Shown: in pieces, positions 1 to 8,572 of the stretch | How the letters are laid out: each line of letters starts with the position of its first letter | Numbering within the stretch: the first letter of the stretch is position 1 | DNA from: Colwellia sp. | GTDB taxonomy: Bacteria; Pseudomonadota; Gammaproteobacteria; Enterobacterales; Alteromonadaceae | DNA length: 64,000 bases | NCBI GenBank assembly: GCA_013215655.1 | Contig: JABSOX010000027.1 | Span: 1 to 64,000 of the forward strand | Direction of reading: 5' to 3' | Position numbers and translations under genes: made by a program | Notes under the pieces: model-generated | Databases searched by the model: none | The model's input: only the letters and a program-made list of their open reading frames with translations | What the model was told of the DNA's origin: nothing

Positions 1-624
1 CCGTCTGGTTGTGGTAAATCAACCTTTCTTAATATCGTTGGCATGTTGGATAACCCAACCAGTGGCGAGTATACATTTCTTGACAAGGATGTGTCTGGAC
101 TTAACGAAAGAGGCTTGGCAAATATTCGCAAGCAACACTTGGGGTTCATTTTTCAAAGTTTCAACTTGATTGATGAATTGTCGGTTTATGACAATATTGA
201 ATTACCATTGATTTATCAAAAAGTGCCTGCCGCAGAGCGTAAAACACGTGTTGATGCTGTTTTGGCAAAAGTTGACATCACACATCGTGCAGAGCATATG
301 CCACAACAATTATCCGGTGGTCAACAACAGCGTGTTGCTGTTGCAAGGGCTTTGGTCTCAGAGCCAGAATTGATTCTGGCCGATGAACCCACCGGTAACC
401 TCGATTCGAAAAATGGCCATGATGTGATGACCTTGTTGCAAAAACTGAACGTTGAAGGTTCGACGATTGTGATGGTGACTCACTCCGAAGCCCATGCCCA
501 ATATGGCAGTCGCATCATCAATCTGCTTGACGGCAAAGTACTTAGTGATAACAAGGTTGAAAATGCGGATGAACGCCACCGGTTGAAGGTTCATGACAAA
601 ACAGGGGAAAGCCTAAGTGTTTAG
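1..624 (+). CDS. MacB/LolD-type ABC transporter ATP-binding protein (5' end outside window)
   Basis: The reading frame is open from base 1 and already encodes the Walker A loop (PSGCGKST), so the true start lies upstream and about 35-40 N-terminal residues are missing. The ABC signature LSGGQQQR, Walker B LILADEPTGNLD and the switch histidine (VTHS) are all visible. This is the ATPase of a MacB/LolD/FtsE-like system, which uses ATP to drive conformational work in a partner with a large periplasmic domain rather than classical import. Its last codons overlap the permease gene by 8 bases, which indicates translational coupling. The substrate is not identifiable; candidates are a peptide, a lipoprotein or a drug. 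Assignment to the family is secure. Confidence 0.95.
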   Translation, partial: PSGCGKSTFLNIVGMLDNPTSGEYTFLDKDVSGLNERGLANIRKQHLGFIFQSFNLIDELSVYDNIELPLIYQKVPAAERKTRVDAVLAKVDITHRAEHMPQQLSGGQQQRVAVARALVSEPELILADEPTGNLDSKNGHDVMTLLQKLNVEGSTIVMVTHSEAHAQYGSRIINLLDGKVLSDNKVENADERHRLKVHDKTGESLSV

Positions 625-3046
625 TAATTATTTAAGGACGGCGATTCGGAATTTTTTCAATAACCCATTAAGCAGTATCATTAATTTGTTTGGCTTAATC
701 ATTGGCTTTACCTGTTTCATCTTGATTACTTTATATATTGAATTTGAAACCAGTTATGACAAGGGATTTAGCAAAGCAGAATCTATTTATCGCTTGGATC
801 ATATTCAAACTTCAGCTCAATTGGCGATCACGCCTTATATCATGGCTGAAACTTTTAAAGAGAAATTTACTGAAATTGACGCATTTGTTCGTATTATTCA
901 GTGGAACGAAACACTCAAACGTGACAACAATGATGCGTTTAATGAGTTGACCTATTTTGCCGATAAAAATCTATTTGAAATATTTGACTTTCCCTTTGTC
1001 AGTGGTGATGCCGCCACTGCTTTGAGTGAACCAGCCAGCATCGTTCTGAGCGAAGATAAAGCGGTCAAACTCTTTGGTAATACCAATGTTCTAGGTCAGG
1101 TTTTACGCATTCGGGGTCATGATTTTAAAGTAACAGGGGTTATATCTTCTTCTGACAATTTTGGGCCTACCACTTTACCGCTGGATATTATTTTACCCCT
1201 TAAAGCGGCAGTGGTTATTCGTCCTGGATTTGCAAATTTTTTCCTTACCACTTGGAACGGTGCTTCAGTGAGATCTTATGTAACACTCAAGCCGGGTACT
1301 GATGTTGAGAATTTTACCGAACGGGCTAGCCAATATGCTGATGAACGCGGTAAAGTCACCTCCCCAGACCGATCTTATGGTGTCAAGACTATGGGATTGC
1401 TCGACATTCACCTGCATTCTACCAGCCGTCGTGGGTTAATACCCAATGGCAGCATCACCGCCGTTTATTCTTTCTCGGCGATTGCTGTATTGATTTTGTT
1501 CTTAGCGTGTATTAACTTCATGAACTTGTCGACAGCCAGAGCCACCCAAAGAGCCAAAGAGGTTGGCGTCAGAAAATCTCTTGGTGCCTATAACAGTCAG
1601 TTGGTGGTGCAATTTATTGGTGAGTCAGTGGTTTTTGCAACGATCTCATTTGTGTTGTCGTTGGGTTTTGTGACGCTATTGTTTCCTTATTTCATCGACT
1701 TGCTGGGCGTTGATATGCAGTTCGCGCTGTTTGATGGCTTACTAGTCGTCGGCTTGTTGATATTGGCTATCTTCGTTGGTGCGATTGCAGGCAGTTATCC
1801 GGCTTTTTATTTGTCTGCCTTCAAACCCGCTTTAGTGCTTAAAGGTAACGTCAGTCGTGGTAATGCAGGTATCTTGTTGCGTAAGGGATTGGTGGTCTTG
1901 CAGTTTGCTATTGCGTCTATCCTGATTATCGCCACTGCCGTAGTGTATTATCAAATGCAACTGGCCAAGAGTATTGAGCTGGGTTATGAACGAAACAACC
2001 TGATTATTTTAAACAAAGTGGCTGACTCTTTTGATTCGTTCTCCAACCAATTGTTGACCAACCCGGATATCGAGTCTGTGGTGATGTCTCATGTTGTGCC
2101 TACGGAGTCGCCAAGAAGCACCACGCTTACTCGCATGATTAATGAACAAGGTAGAGAAACCCGTGTTGACACCGACAACAACTTTGTCGGTTATGGCTTT
2201 TTCAAAACTTACGGGATTAAACTGATTTCAGGACGTGTATTTAGCAAAGAGTTTGCCCAGGATATTTTTGTCGATAATGAGGACGAAGCACTCATCAAGG
2301 GTAATATCATTGTCACCGAGGAAATGGTGAGAGGTTTGGGTATGACACCGCAAAACATCTTGGGTGTATTCTTGTCAATGGGATCCAGCAATTCAGTGCA
2401 AAAGCACAAGGTCGTTGGGGTAGTGAACAGCAGTTATTATAAATCCATCCGCACGCCGATGAAAGCGATGGTTTATTATAACTATCTCAACAAAACAGCC
2501 GAATTCACGATGCCAAGAACGACGGTTAAAATTAAGAATGGAGCTTTACTTAACGGTTTGAGTCATATTGATCGCACTTGGAAGCAAGTGAATCCAGGCA
2601 CACCAATCAGTCGCACCTTCCTCGATGATAACTATAATGCTTTGTATCAGAATGAAGAAAAGCAATCGAATATGCTCAATGTATTTTCGGTTCTGGCCAT
2701 CATGATCACCTGTTTAGGTTTGTTTGGTTTAGCTTCGTTTACCACACAACGCAGAATCAAAGAAATTGGTATTCGCAAAGTGCTTGGTGCCAGTGTATGG
2801 CAAATTAATCGCCTGATCACCGGTGAGTTTATACGTCTGGTGATCATCGCCAACGTTTTGGCCTGGCCATTCGCCTATTACTTTATGCAGGACTGGCTGC
2901 AAACTTTTGCCAATCGCATCGATTTGCATCCTTTGATGTTTTTGCTTAGCGCGGTGTTAACGGTATCCGTATCGTGGTTAACCGTTGGCGGCTTAGCTTA
3001 TAAATCAGCAATGACAAAACCCATTAATTCATTACGTTGTGAATAA
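617..3046 (+). CDS. FtsX/MacB-like ABC transporter permease
   Basis: An 809-residue inner-membrane permease. It has an N-terminal membrane helix (about residues 21-42) and a MacB-type periplasmic domain. A first FtsX block follows at about residues 275-430 with the RATQRAKEVGVRKSLGA motif. After a short membrane segment comes a second periplasmic domain and then a second FtsX block at about 690-800, with RRIKEIGIRKVLGAS. This duplicated MacB_PCD-FtsX layout of about 800 residues is typical of permeases that pair with a separate MacB-like ATPase, here the overlapping upstream gene. No membrane-fusion protein follows, but one could lie upstream. The gene pair looks less A+T-rich than the genes downstream, which is a visual impression only. 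Confidence 0.93.
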   Translation: MFSNYLRTAIRNFFNNPLSSIINLFGLIIGFTCFILITLYIEFETSYDKGFSKAESIYRLDHIQTSAQLAITPYIMAETFKEKFTEIDAFVRIIQWNETLKRDNNDAFNELTYFADKNLFEIFDFPFVSGDAATALSEPASIVLSEDKAVKLFGNTNVLGQVLRIRGHDFKVTGVISSSDNFGPTTLPLDIILPLKAAVVIRPGFANFFLTTWNGASVRSYVTLKPGTDVENFTERASQYADERGKVTSPDRSYGVKTMGLLDIHLHSTSRRGLIPNGSITAVYSFSAIAVLILFLACINFMNLSTARATQRAKEVGVRKSLGAYNSQLVVQFIGESVVFATISFVLSLGFVTLLFPYFIDLLGVDMQFALFDGLLVVGLLILAIFVGAIAGSYPAFYLSAFKPALVLKGNVSRGNAGILLRKGLVVLQFAIASILIIATAVVYYQMQLAKSIELGYERNNLIILNKVADSFDSFSNQLLTNPDIESVVMSHVVPTESPRSTTLTRMINEQGRETRVDTDNNFVGYGFFKTYGIKLISGRVFSKEFAQDIFVDNEDEALIKGNIIVTEEMVRGLGMTPQNILGVFLSMGSSNSVQKHKVVGVVNSSYYKSIRTPMKAMVYYNYLNKTAEFTMPRTTVKIKNGALLNGLSHIDRTWKQVNPGTPISRTFLDDNYNALYQNEEKQSNMLNVFSVLAIMITCLGLFGLASFTTQRRIKEIGIRKVLGASVWQINRLITGEFIRLVIIANVLAWPFAYYFMQDWLQTFANRIDLHPLMFLLSAVLTVSVSWLTVGGLAYKSAMTKPINSLRCE

Positions 3047-3072
3047 TGAATTAATCGGTAATGAAAATATGG

Positions 3073-3108
3073 AGCAGCTGCAAGTACCGCTTGGTGATTG
3101 CAGCTGTT
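3073..3108 (+). terminator. stem-loop after the ABC permease gene
   Basis: Arms 3073-3083 and 3098-3108 pair over 11 positions with one G-U, including the perfect 9-base core CAGCTGCAA/TTGCAGCTG, around a 14-base loop. It begins 26 bases after the permease stop. No strong U-run follows, so it may be a weak terminator or an mRNA 3'-end stabiliser. Confidence 0.5.
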
Positions 3109-3228
3109 CTGTGCGGTAATTATCATCGTTTTATTTAAAAACAGCAGAAAAAATGGCTTGATAATTTATCGTGGGTATAAAGTAAAAGTCGCTTACAATA
3201 ACGTTTTATTTATAACTTATAATTATCT

Positions 3229-4026
3229 ATGTACATCAATCCGGCATGGCGCATATTAACCATTGGAGACGGCGATTTATCATTTTCTCATTCATTGTTA
3301 GAAAATTATCGTCCACAATCTTTAACGGCGACAATTTTTGATGATCACTCGTCATTAAGCACTAAATATGGTGTGACACATTTTCAGCAATTACAAGCGC
3401 AAGGATGTGAAGTACTGACCAGTTTTGATGTAACAAACAATCAAACTTGGGGACAACTTTGTAAACATCAATTTGATGCCGTGTTTTTTCAATTTCCATT
3501 GTTACCTGCGTTTAACTCTATTGAAGATTTTAAACAGCAATGCCAAAATATCAGTTTAAATACCTTACATCGTCGCTTATTACGTCGTTATCTTTTAAAT
3601 TGCTTTGAGTATTTTTTAGATAATAATGGCGCACAACTGGCATTTATTACTTCAAAAGACGTAAAGCCATATCGGCAATGGCATATTGAACAGTCGTTAA
3701 TACTAAATAGTGATATTCATTACCTTGGCAGTATAAAATTTGAAATAGAAAAATTTCCTGGCTACAAAATAAGAAATGTTGATCGAGATAAACATGTGAA
3801 AGACACGCAAGGTCTCACCTATGTGTTTAGCCGCCGTATCAACACAGAACTTGATAACAAAATCAGTAAACCCAAATATCTAGGCGATAATTATTGCAGT
3901 TATTGTCGAGTAGGCCCTTTTTATACAATACAAGATAAACAGAACCACCTGACCAGTAAAAAACATCAGAAAATGGCATTATTTGAACAGCAGTGGTTGA
4001 ATGAAATAGACCAGTTTGAAGAATAA
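3229..4026 (+). CDS. BMT5-like Rossmann methyltransferase domain protein with C-terminal C2H2 zinc finger
   Basis: A 265-residue protein. Residues 7-20 (WRILTIGDGDLSFS) match the SAM-loop signature of the BMT5-like/DUF2431 family, known in eukaryotes for the 25S rRNA uridine-N3 methyltransferase. The family pattern continues with a predicted second strand (TATIFDD) and a later strand ending in FFQFPL, where the yeast enzyme has its FNFPH-type segment. The C-terminus carries C223-x2-C226-x13-H240-x5-H246, a U1/matrin-like C2H2 zinc finger followed by a basic helix (SKKHQKM). This suggests RNA or RNA-protein binding. The gene stands alone, with its own upstream A+T-rich region. An RNA methyltransferase role is inferred from the fold; the substrate is unknown. 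Confidence 0.75.
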   Translation: MYINPAWRILTIGDGDLSFSHSLLENYRPQSLTATIFDDHSSLSTKYGVTHFQQLQAQGCEVLTSFDVTNNQTWGQLCKHQFDAVFFQFPLLPAFNSIEDFKQQCQNISLNTLHRRLLRRYLLNCFEYFLDNNGAQLAFITSKDVKPYRQWHIEQSLILNSDIHYLGSIKFEIEKFPGYKIRNVDRDKHVKDTQGLTYVFSRRINTELDNKISKPKYLGDNYCSYCRVGPFYTIQDKQNHLTSKKHQKMALFEQQWLNEIDQFEE

Positions 4027-4357
4027 CTTATGCAAATTCGTTTTGTTATTTGAAATAACAGACTATGTGGCAGAAGTACTCAGAATTTAAGCATAATTCC
4101 CTAGCTCTACATCGAACAATCTAATCATTAAAACGATCAATCATAGCTTTATTTTCTCAGCCACCTGACTCTTATCTAAAAAGGTATAGATTACTTGCTG
4201 TAAATAAAAAAGCTAACCGAAACGTCCTTATCGAAAGAAACTATCGATTACTTACTCTGTTGTTAACTCGATAATTTAGAATAATTAATTCTCAAGATCT
4301 AAGATAAATTTTGGTGCAACACTCGATAACTAAATTTTTATGGAGCCCGGTTATTAC
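4027..4357. other. intergenic region, about 330 bases, no gene seen
   Basis: A+T-rich and stop-rich in all frames. It contains a 7-base palindrome TGTTATT-tga-AATAACA (4044-4060), too short to call a terminator. A short direct repeat ACTCGATAA occurs near 4267 and 4321. No promoter could be fixed with confidence, although this segment must carry the one for the downstream glycosylase-like gene. Confidence 0.4.
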
Positions 4358-5560
4358 ATGATAAACACACTGAGTTTAAAAGAAGCACAGAAAGCGATTT
4401 TATTAAGCCAAGGCATCTATAGTGAACATAAATTAGGAAATGGAAAAGAAGCGACCTACAAAGCCATAAAAGCGATTAATTATGTTCAAATTGATTCCAT
4501 CTCAGTAGTCGCACGAGCTCATCATCACAGCATATGGAATCGTGCTGAAAATTATGATCCTATGCATATAGAACAACTTTTAGCAGATAAACAGATTTTT
4601 GAATACTGGTCACATGCGGCATCGTATTTACCTATGGTAGATTACCGCTACAGCTTGCCAAGAAAAAACGGTTTTGCGCAAGGGGTTGAACATTGGTTTA
4701 AAAAAGATAAAAAAAGCATGTCATTCGTTTTAGAGCGTATTAAGGATGAAGGTCCGTTACAAGCAAAAGATTTCAAAGATTCTAGAAAGACTAAAACGGG
4801 TTGGTGGGACTGGAAACCCGCAAAGAAAGCACTCGAGCAGCTGTTTATGGAAGGTGAGCTTATGGTCGCTAAAAGGCAGGGCTTTCAAAAAGTATATGAC
4901 CTTACCGAGCGAGTACTTCCGGCTAATACCGATACCCGCATACCAAGCGAAGAAGAGTATTTTCAGCACTTAATCATTAACTATTTGAACGCAAACGCCA
5001 TTGGTACACCACAGCAAATGACTTATTTATTGAAAGGACTTAAAACATCCGTCAAAGCACGTTGTCTGCAAATGGTTGAAGAAGGTTTGTTAATTACAGT
5101 GATTGTTGATAAACAATCTTATTTTGCTTTACCTACAGTTAATGAGCTTTTGAAGAAGAAATTGAGTCTCAATAAAGTAAAAATACTTTCACCTTTTGAT
5201 AATCTGCTTATACAACGAAAAAGAACCAAAGAACTTTTCAATTATGATTATCAAATTGAATGTTATGTTCCGGCGAATAAAAGAAAAGTTGGCTATTTCA
5301 GCTTGCCACTTTTATGGGGCAGAACGTTTGTAGGTAGAATGGACGTAAAAATGGATAGAAAATTAAGCATTTTAAATATTCTGAATCTCCATATCGAAAT
5401 AGAAAAGGTTGATGAATTTATTATTGAGTTGAAAAAAGCACTCGACAAATTTTTGCTTTTTAATAACGGTACAAGTATCAATGTAGTTAAGATCACCAGC
5501 AACAATCAAATATTTGCTGATCGTAATGTTAAAAATTTTACCTTGATACTAACCGCTTAA
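4358..5560 (+). CDS. YcaQ/AlkZ-like winged-helix DNA glycosylase family protein
   Basis: The 400-residue product belongs to the HTH_42 (YcaQ/AlkX) superfamily: tandem winged helices, a characteristic YVQIDSISVVARAHHHSIWNR block, then SHAASYLPM. In the E. coli protein the Q-phi-D motif is catalytic for unhooking interstrand crosslinks and alkylated bases. Here it is Q-I-D (codons starting 4487), so this copy resembles YcaQ rather than AlkZ (Q-phi-Q). I chose the ATG at 4358 because family members begin just before the LSL-EA helix and a GGAG lies 12 bases upstream. An in-frame ATG at 4340 would add six residues with no ribosome site. It is monocistronic, between unrelated genes. Function is inferred from family knowledge. 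Confidence 0.85.
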   Translation: MINTLSLKEAQKAILLSQGIYSEHKLGNGKEATYKAIKAINYVQIDSISVVARAHHHSIWNRAENYDPMHIEQLLADKQIFEYWSHAASYLPMVDYRYSLPRKNGFAQGVEHWFKKDKKSMSFVLERIKDEGPLQAKDFKDSRKTKTGWWDWKPAKKALEQLFMEGELMVAKRQGFQKVYDLTERVLPANTDTRIPSEEEYFQHLIINYLNANAIGTPQQMTYLLKGLKTSVKARCLQMVEEGLLITVIVDKQSYFALPTVNELLKKKLSLNKVKILSPFDNLLIQRKRTKELFNYDYQIECYVPANKRKVGYFSLPLLWGRTFVGRMDVKMDRKLSILNILNLHIEIEKVDEFIIELKKALDKFLLFNNGTSINVVKITSNNQIFADRNVKNFTLILTA

Positions 5561-5680
5561 ATATATTCTCGTGAAGACAAAGTACTAGGCATGCATTACT
5601 TTTTGTGCATAATGAACCGCTATTTAATTTTCAACTCTTTACCTTTTAAGCCATAGAAAAACCATAGATAAGTTCGCAAT

Positions 5681-6613
5681 ATGATAAAAAACATCTCAAA
5701 CCTGCAAGCTAAATTGCAAGAGTTAATAATAACGCAGAAAAATCTTCCCACCCAAGGTCACGTAGCTGACTATATTCCAGCACTTGCTGAAGTTTCCCCT
5801 AAGCTTATGGGAATTTCCGTTGCGACTATTGATGGTAATGTTATTGGTGCCGGTGACTACCAAATCCCCTTCTCTATTCAAAGTATTTCTAAAGTATTTG
5901 GTTTAGTCATGGCAATGAATCGTATTGGTGATGATTTGTGGCAACGTGTCAATATGGAGCCCTCAGGTCAACCCTTTAACTCAATTATTCAGCTTGAATG
6001 GGAAAAAGGCATACCACGTAATCCCGTTATAAATGCAGGTGCATTACTTATTTCCGATGTTTTAACGAGTCGGTTTTCAGCGAGTAAACTGGCTTTTTTG
6101 AGTTTTATGCGATCTTTAGCTGGCGACGATAATATCTATATCGACAATCATGTTTATCAATCAGAATTATCACATGGTAGCCGTAATGCTGCATTAGCTT
6201 ATTTGATGAAAAGTTTTGGCAATATAGACGCTGAAATTCCAGATGTATTAAGTCATTATTTTACCCAATGTTCAATTTCAATGAACTGCCAACAATTAGC
6301 AACAAGCCTACTCTTTTTAGCTAACAAAGGAATAGATCCTAAAACCCAAAAGGTGATATGTACTCCGCGAGACGCACATCGAGTTAATGCCATATTATCC
6401 ACTAGTGGCATGTATGATCAGTCAGGAGAGTTCGCATTTTCTGTTGGATTGCCCGCAAAAAGCGGCGTTGGCGGTGGCGTCATCGCTATAGTGCCTGGTT
6501 ATGGTGTTATTTGTACTTGGAGCCCACCCTTAAATAAATTTGGTAACTCGGTTGCAGGAACAAAGCTAGTTTCAGGTTTAGCCGAAGAACTAGGTTTGTC
6601 TATTTACCATTAG
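5681..6613 (+). CDS. glsA: glutaminase
   Basis: A 310-residue serine-dependent beta-lactamase-like glutaminase that hydrolyses L-glutamine to glutamate and ammonia in the cytoplasm. The catalytic S68-x-x-K71 motif (SIQSISKVFGL) is intact. The family blocks GQPFNS, NPVINAGAL, the catalytic-tyrosine region of FTQCSISMNC, and AKSGVGGGVIA near the C-terminus are also present. The length equals the usual size of the bacterial enzyme (about 305-310). It has no STAS domain, unlike some longer homologues. The gene is isolated, with no operon partners. Confidence 0.96.
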   Translation: MIKNISNLQAKLQELIITQKNLPTQGHVADYIPALAEVSPKLMGISVATIDGNVIGAGDYQIPFSIQSISKVFGLVMAMNRIGDDLWQRVNMEPSGQPFNSIIQLEWEKGIPRNPVINAGALLISDVLTSRFSASKLAFLSFMRSLAGDDNIYIDNHVYQSELSHGSRNAALAYLMKSFGNIDAEIPDVLSHYFTQCSISMNCQQLATSLLFLANKGIDPKTQKVICTPRDAHRVNAILSTSGMYDQSGEFAFSVGLPAKSGVGGGVIAIVPGYGVICTWSPPLNKFGNSVAGTKLVSGLAEELGLSIYH

Positions 6614-6928
6614 AAGCTCACAACTTGTTAAACTTATATATGTAGAAAAGCTCAGTACAGAGATATTTCGCCTTTAGCTTAAGCACTGATTCAAAATAAT
6701 TGAAAGATATCAACAAGCCTATCAAAAACTAAAACCTACAATAAAACCGATATCAGCCAGTGCGAAATGTAGTACTTAGTCCATCAGAAAAAGTTAGTTG
6801 TTATTTTTAAGTATTCAACAAGCTTATAAATTTTGTATCTGCAATAGCTTTTTGAGTGTATGAATTGCACTCAGAATATTGACTATGTTATTGTTTTATA
6901 AATTTATAATTAACTTCTCTGGAATTAA
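6614..6928. other. intergenic region, about 315 bases, no gene seen
   Basis: No frame stays open for a plausible length and no strong stem-loop is present. The only repeat noticed is a 5-base inverted repeat GAGTG/CACTC near 6855-6873. The last 40 bases (TTGTTTTATAAATTTATAATTAAC) are promoter-like and A+T-rich, followed by GGA before the next ATG. Confidence 0.4.
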
Positions 6929-7699
6929 ATGAAGATTCATACTGTCAGTAACAATAGTAAAAATAACCAGACCATCATTTTTTTACACGGTAATTCATCC
7001 TCTTCAAAAATTTTCCAAGAAATAATTACCACAGACCTTCCCTATCAAATGTTCGCCTTTGATTTACCTGGCCATGGTCAGTCAGAGTTTAGTGAGGATA
7101 TAGCTCACTATCGTTTCGCAAATTATAAAAAAATAGTCCTCAACAAAATAAACGAACTTGACGGTGAAATCATATTGGTTGGTAATTCATTAGGTGGTCA
7201 TATAGCGATAGAGATAGCTAAAGAAGTGCAAAACTTAAAAGGGCTCGTTATCATGGGTACCGCACCTGTTAAATACCCGTTAAACCTCGAAGAAGCCATT
7301 ACACCAAACGAAGCTTTGCCAATATATATGGCAGCAACTTCAAGTAGTAAAGATATTGCTAAAGCTTTTGAAATAGTAACTTCGAACGAAGATTCACGTC
7401 AAATGCTCATCGATGATTTTAATCGTGCCGATCCTAAAATTCGAACGGCTATAGCCTTAGACCTGACAGAGGGTAGCTTGGGCAATGAATATGAAATGCT
7501 TAAACAATTAAACTGTGCGAAGCTGATTATTCAAGGCGTTCAGGAGCCGACAGTTAGTAGTCAGTATTTAAGAGAAGTCGCTGAAGATGTAAATGCTGCA
7601 TTATTTTTTGTAGAGAATTGTGGTCATTACCCTTCTATTGAGCAACCAGAGCAGTTTACGAAAATATTAATGGAATTTTCAAAACAGAACTTTAATTGA
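6929..7699 (+). CDS. alpha/beta hydrolase
   Basis: A 256-residue alpha/beta-hydrolase fold enzyme. It has the oxyanion-loop FLHGNSSSS (about residues 18-26), FDLPGHGQS, the nucleophile elbow GNSLGG with Ser87, and a catalytic His near residue 233 in ENCGHYPSIEQPEQF. The likely catalytic acid lies in the preceding QGVQEPTVSSQ loop, where a Glu replaces the usual Asp. There is no signal peptide, so it is probably cytoplasmic. The substrate cannot be read from the sequence. It converges with the LuxR-type gene, the two stops being 16 bases apart. Confidence 0.88.
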   Translation: MKIHTVSNNSKNNQTIIFLHGNSSSSKIFQEIITTDLPYQMFAFDLPGHGQSEFSEDIAHYRFANYKKIVLNKINELDGEIILVGNSLGGHIAIEIAKEVQNLKGLVIMGTAPVKYPLNLEEAITPNEALPIYMAATSSSKDIAKAFEIVTSNEDSRQMLIDDFNRADPKIRTAIALDLTEGSLGNEYEMLKQLNCAKLIIQGVQEPTVSSQYLREVAEDVNAALFFVENCGHYPSIEQPEQFTKILMEFSKQNFN

Positions 7700-7715
7700 A
7701 AAACAAAAAAACAGA

Positions 7716-8459
7716 TCAAAAAGCGTCAATCAGTTTAAAGGCTTCAGCAAATTTGATTAAATCATGAAGGTTTTTCACGGCGATTTTATGATATATATTT
7801 TTTCTATGAGTGCGTACCGTGTGCTCTGATATAAAACTCATCTCTGCAATTTCTTTTGACGACTTTCCGTTAGCGAGTAATTGCAAAATAGTTTTTTCTT
7901 TTTTACTTAACGATTGAAATCTTCGCCAAGCATTCACATCTGACAAGGTGGTATCTAATATATTATGAATATGGTTACCAAAACCAACAGAATCGTCCAT
8001 CAAGTAAGAAATACTAAAATACTTATTTTCTTTAGTAATTAATTTACTTGTCGCTACCCACTGCTTTTCGTCTTCAAAATTATATAACTGATAATATGAA
8101 CAAATACCATTTTTATCGTTTTCGCGACCAAAGTTCTCTATTTTTGAAATATTAAAATCTAATACCTCAGCATTTGCCTTTTGAGAAATTTTACTGAGAT
8201 CTGGTGCACAGCCTTGTTTAATTTCAAAAAAATCTAAGCCAAACTTATTACCCCAACTCCAATTCAGTGATTCACGTTCACTTTGAAAGATCACAAAAGG
8301 CAGGTATTCAGCCACTTGATAAAACACATCCGGTTGTGTTTCTAACAATTTAGCAAAGTAATAAATTTGTTTTGAATTGTTATCAACAATTTCATTCTGA
8401 GTATGTATTTTCTTCATACGATAACTATATAAAAAACCCGAGCTTTTGACAAATATCAC
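7716..8459 (-). CDS. LuxR-family transcriptional regulator
   Basis: A 247-residue regulator with a C-terminal LuxR/NarL helix-turn-helix (about residues 182-245: LSKKEKTILQLLANGKSSKEIA then SEHTVRTHRKNIYHKI). The N-terminal 170 residues look like a PAS-like or autoinducer-like sensory region but lack a receiver-domain Asp pattern, so this is not a classical response regulator. The start at 8459 is supported by GAGGT eight bases upstream. A second ATG at 8417 has no such site. It is divergent from the large lipoprotein gene at 8573, a plausible target, and convergent with the hydrolase gene. Its ligand is unknown. Confidence 0.88.
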   Translation of the reverse strand: MIFVKSSGFLYSYRMKKIHTQNEIVDNNSKQIYYFAKLLETQPDVFYQVAEYLPFVIFQSERESLNWSWGNKFGLDFFEIKQGCAPDLSKISQKANAEVLDFNISKIENFGRENDKNGICSYYQLYNFEDEKQWVATSKLITKENKYFSISYLMDDSVGFGNHIHNILDTTLSDVNAWRRFQSLSKKEKTILQLLANGKSSKEIAEMSFISEHTVRTHRKNIYHKIAVKNLHDLIKFAEAFKLIDAF

Positions 8460-8572
8460 ACAATATACCTCATTTGCGGTATTGTCTGTTTAGCAGGATT
8501 TTATTTATACTTTATCAGTTAACATCTCAAAAAAATCTAGATGTAACATTATCAAAAAATTAGGGATTAAAA

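Noticed and set aside
1-3046. Horizontal transfer of the ABC pair from Bacteroidota
   Set aside because: The style of the permease and slightly lower A+T content are suggestive, but such permeases are also common in marine gammaproteobacteria, and no boundary repeats or mobile genes are visible.
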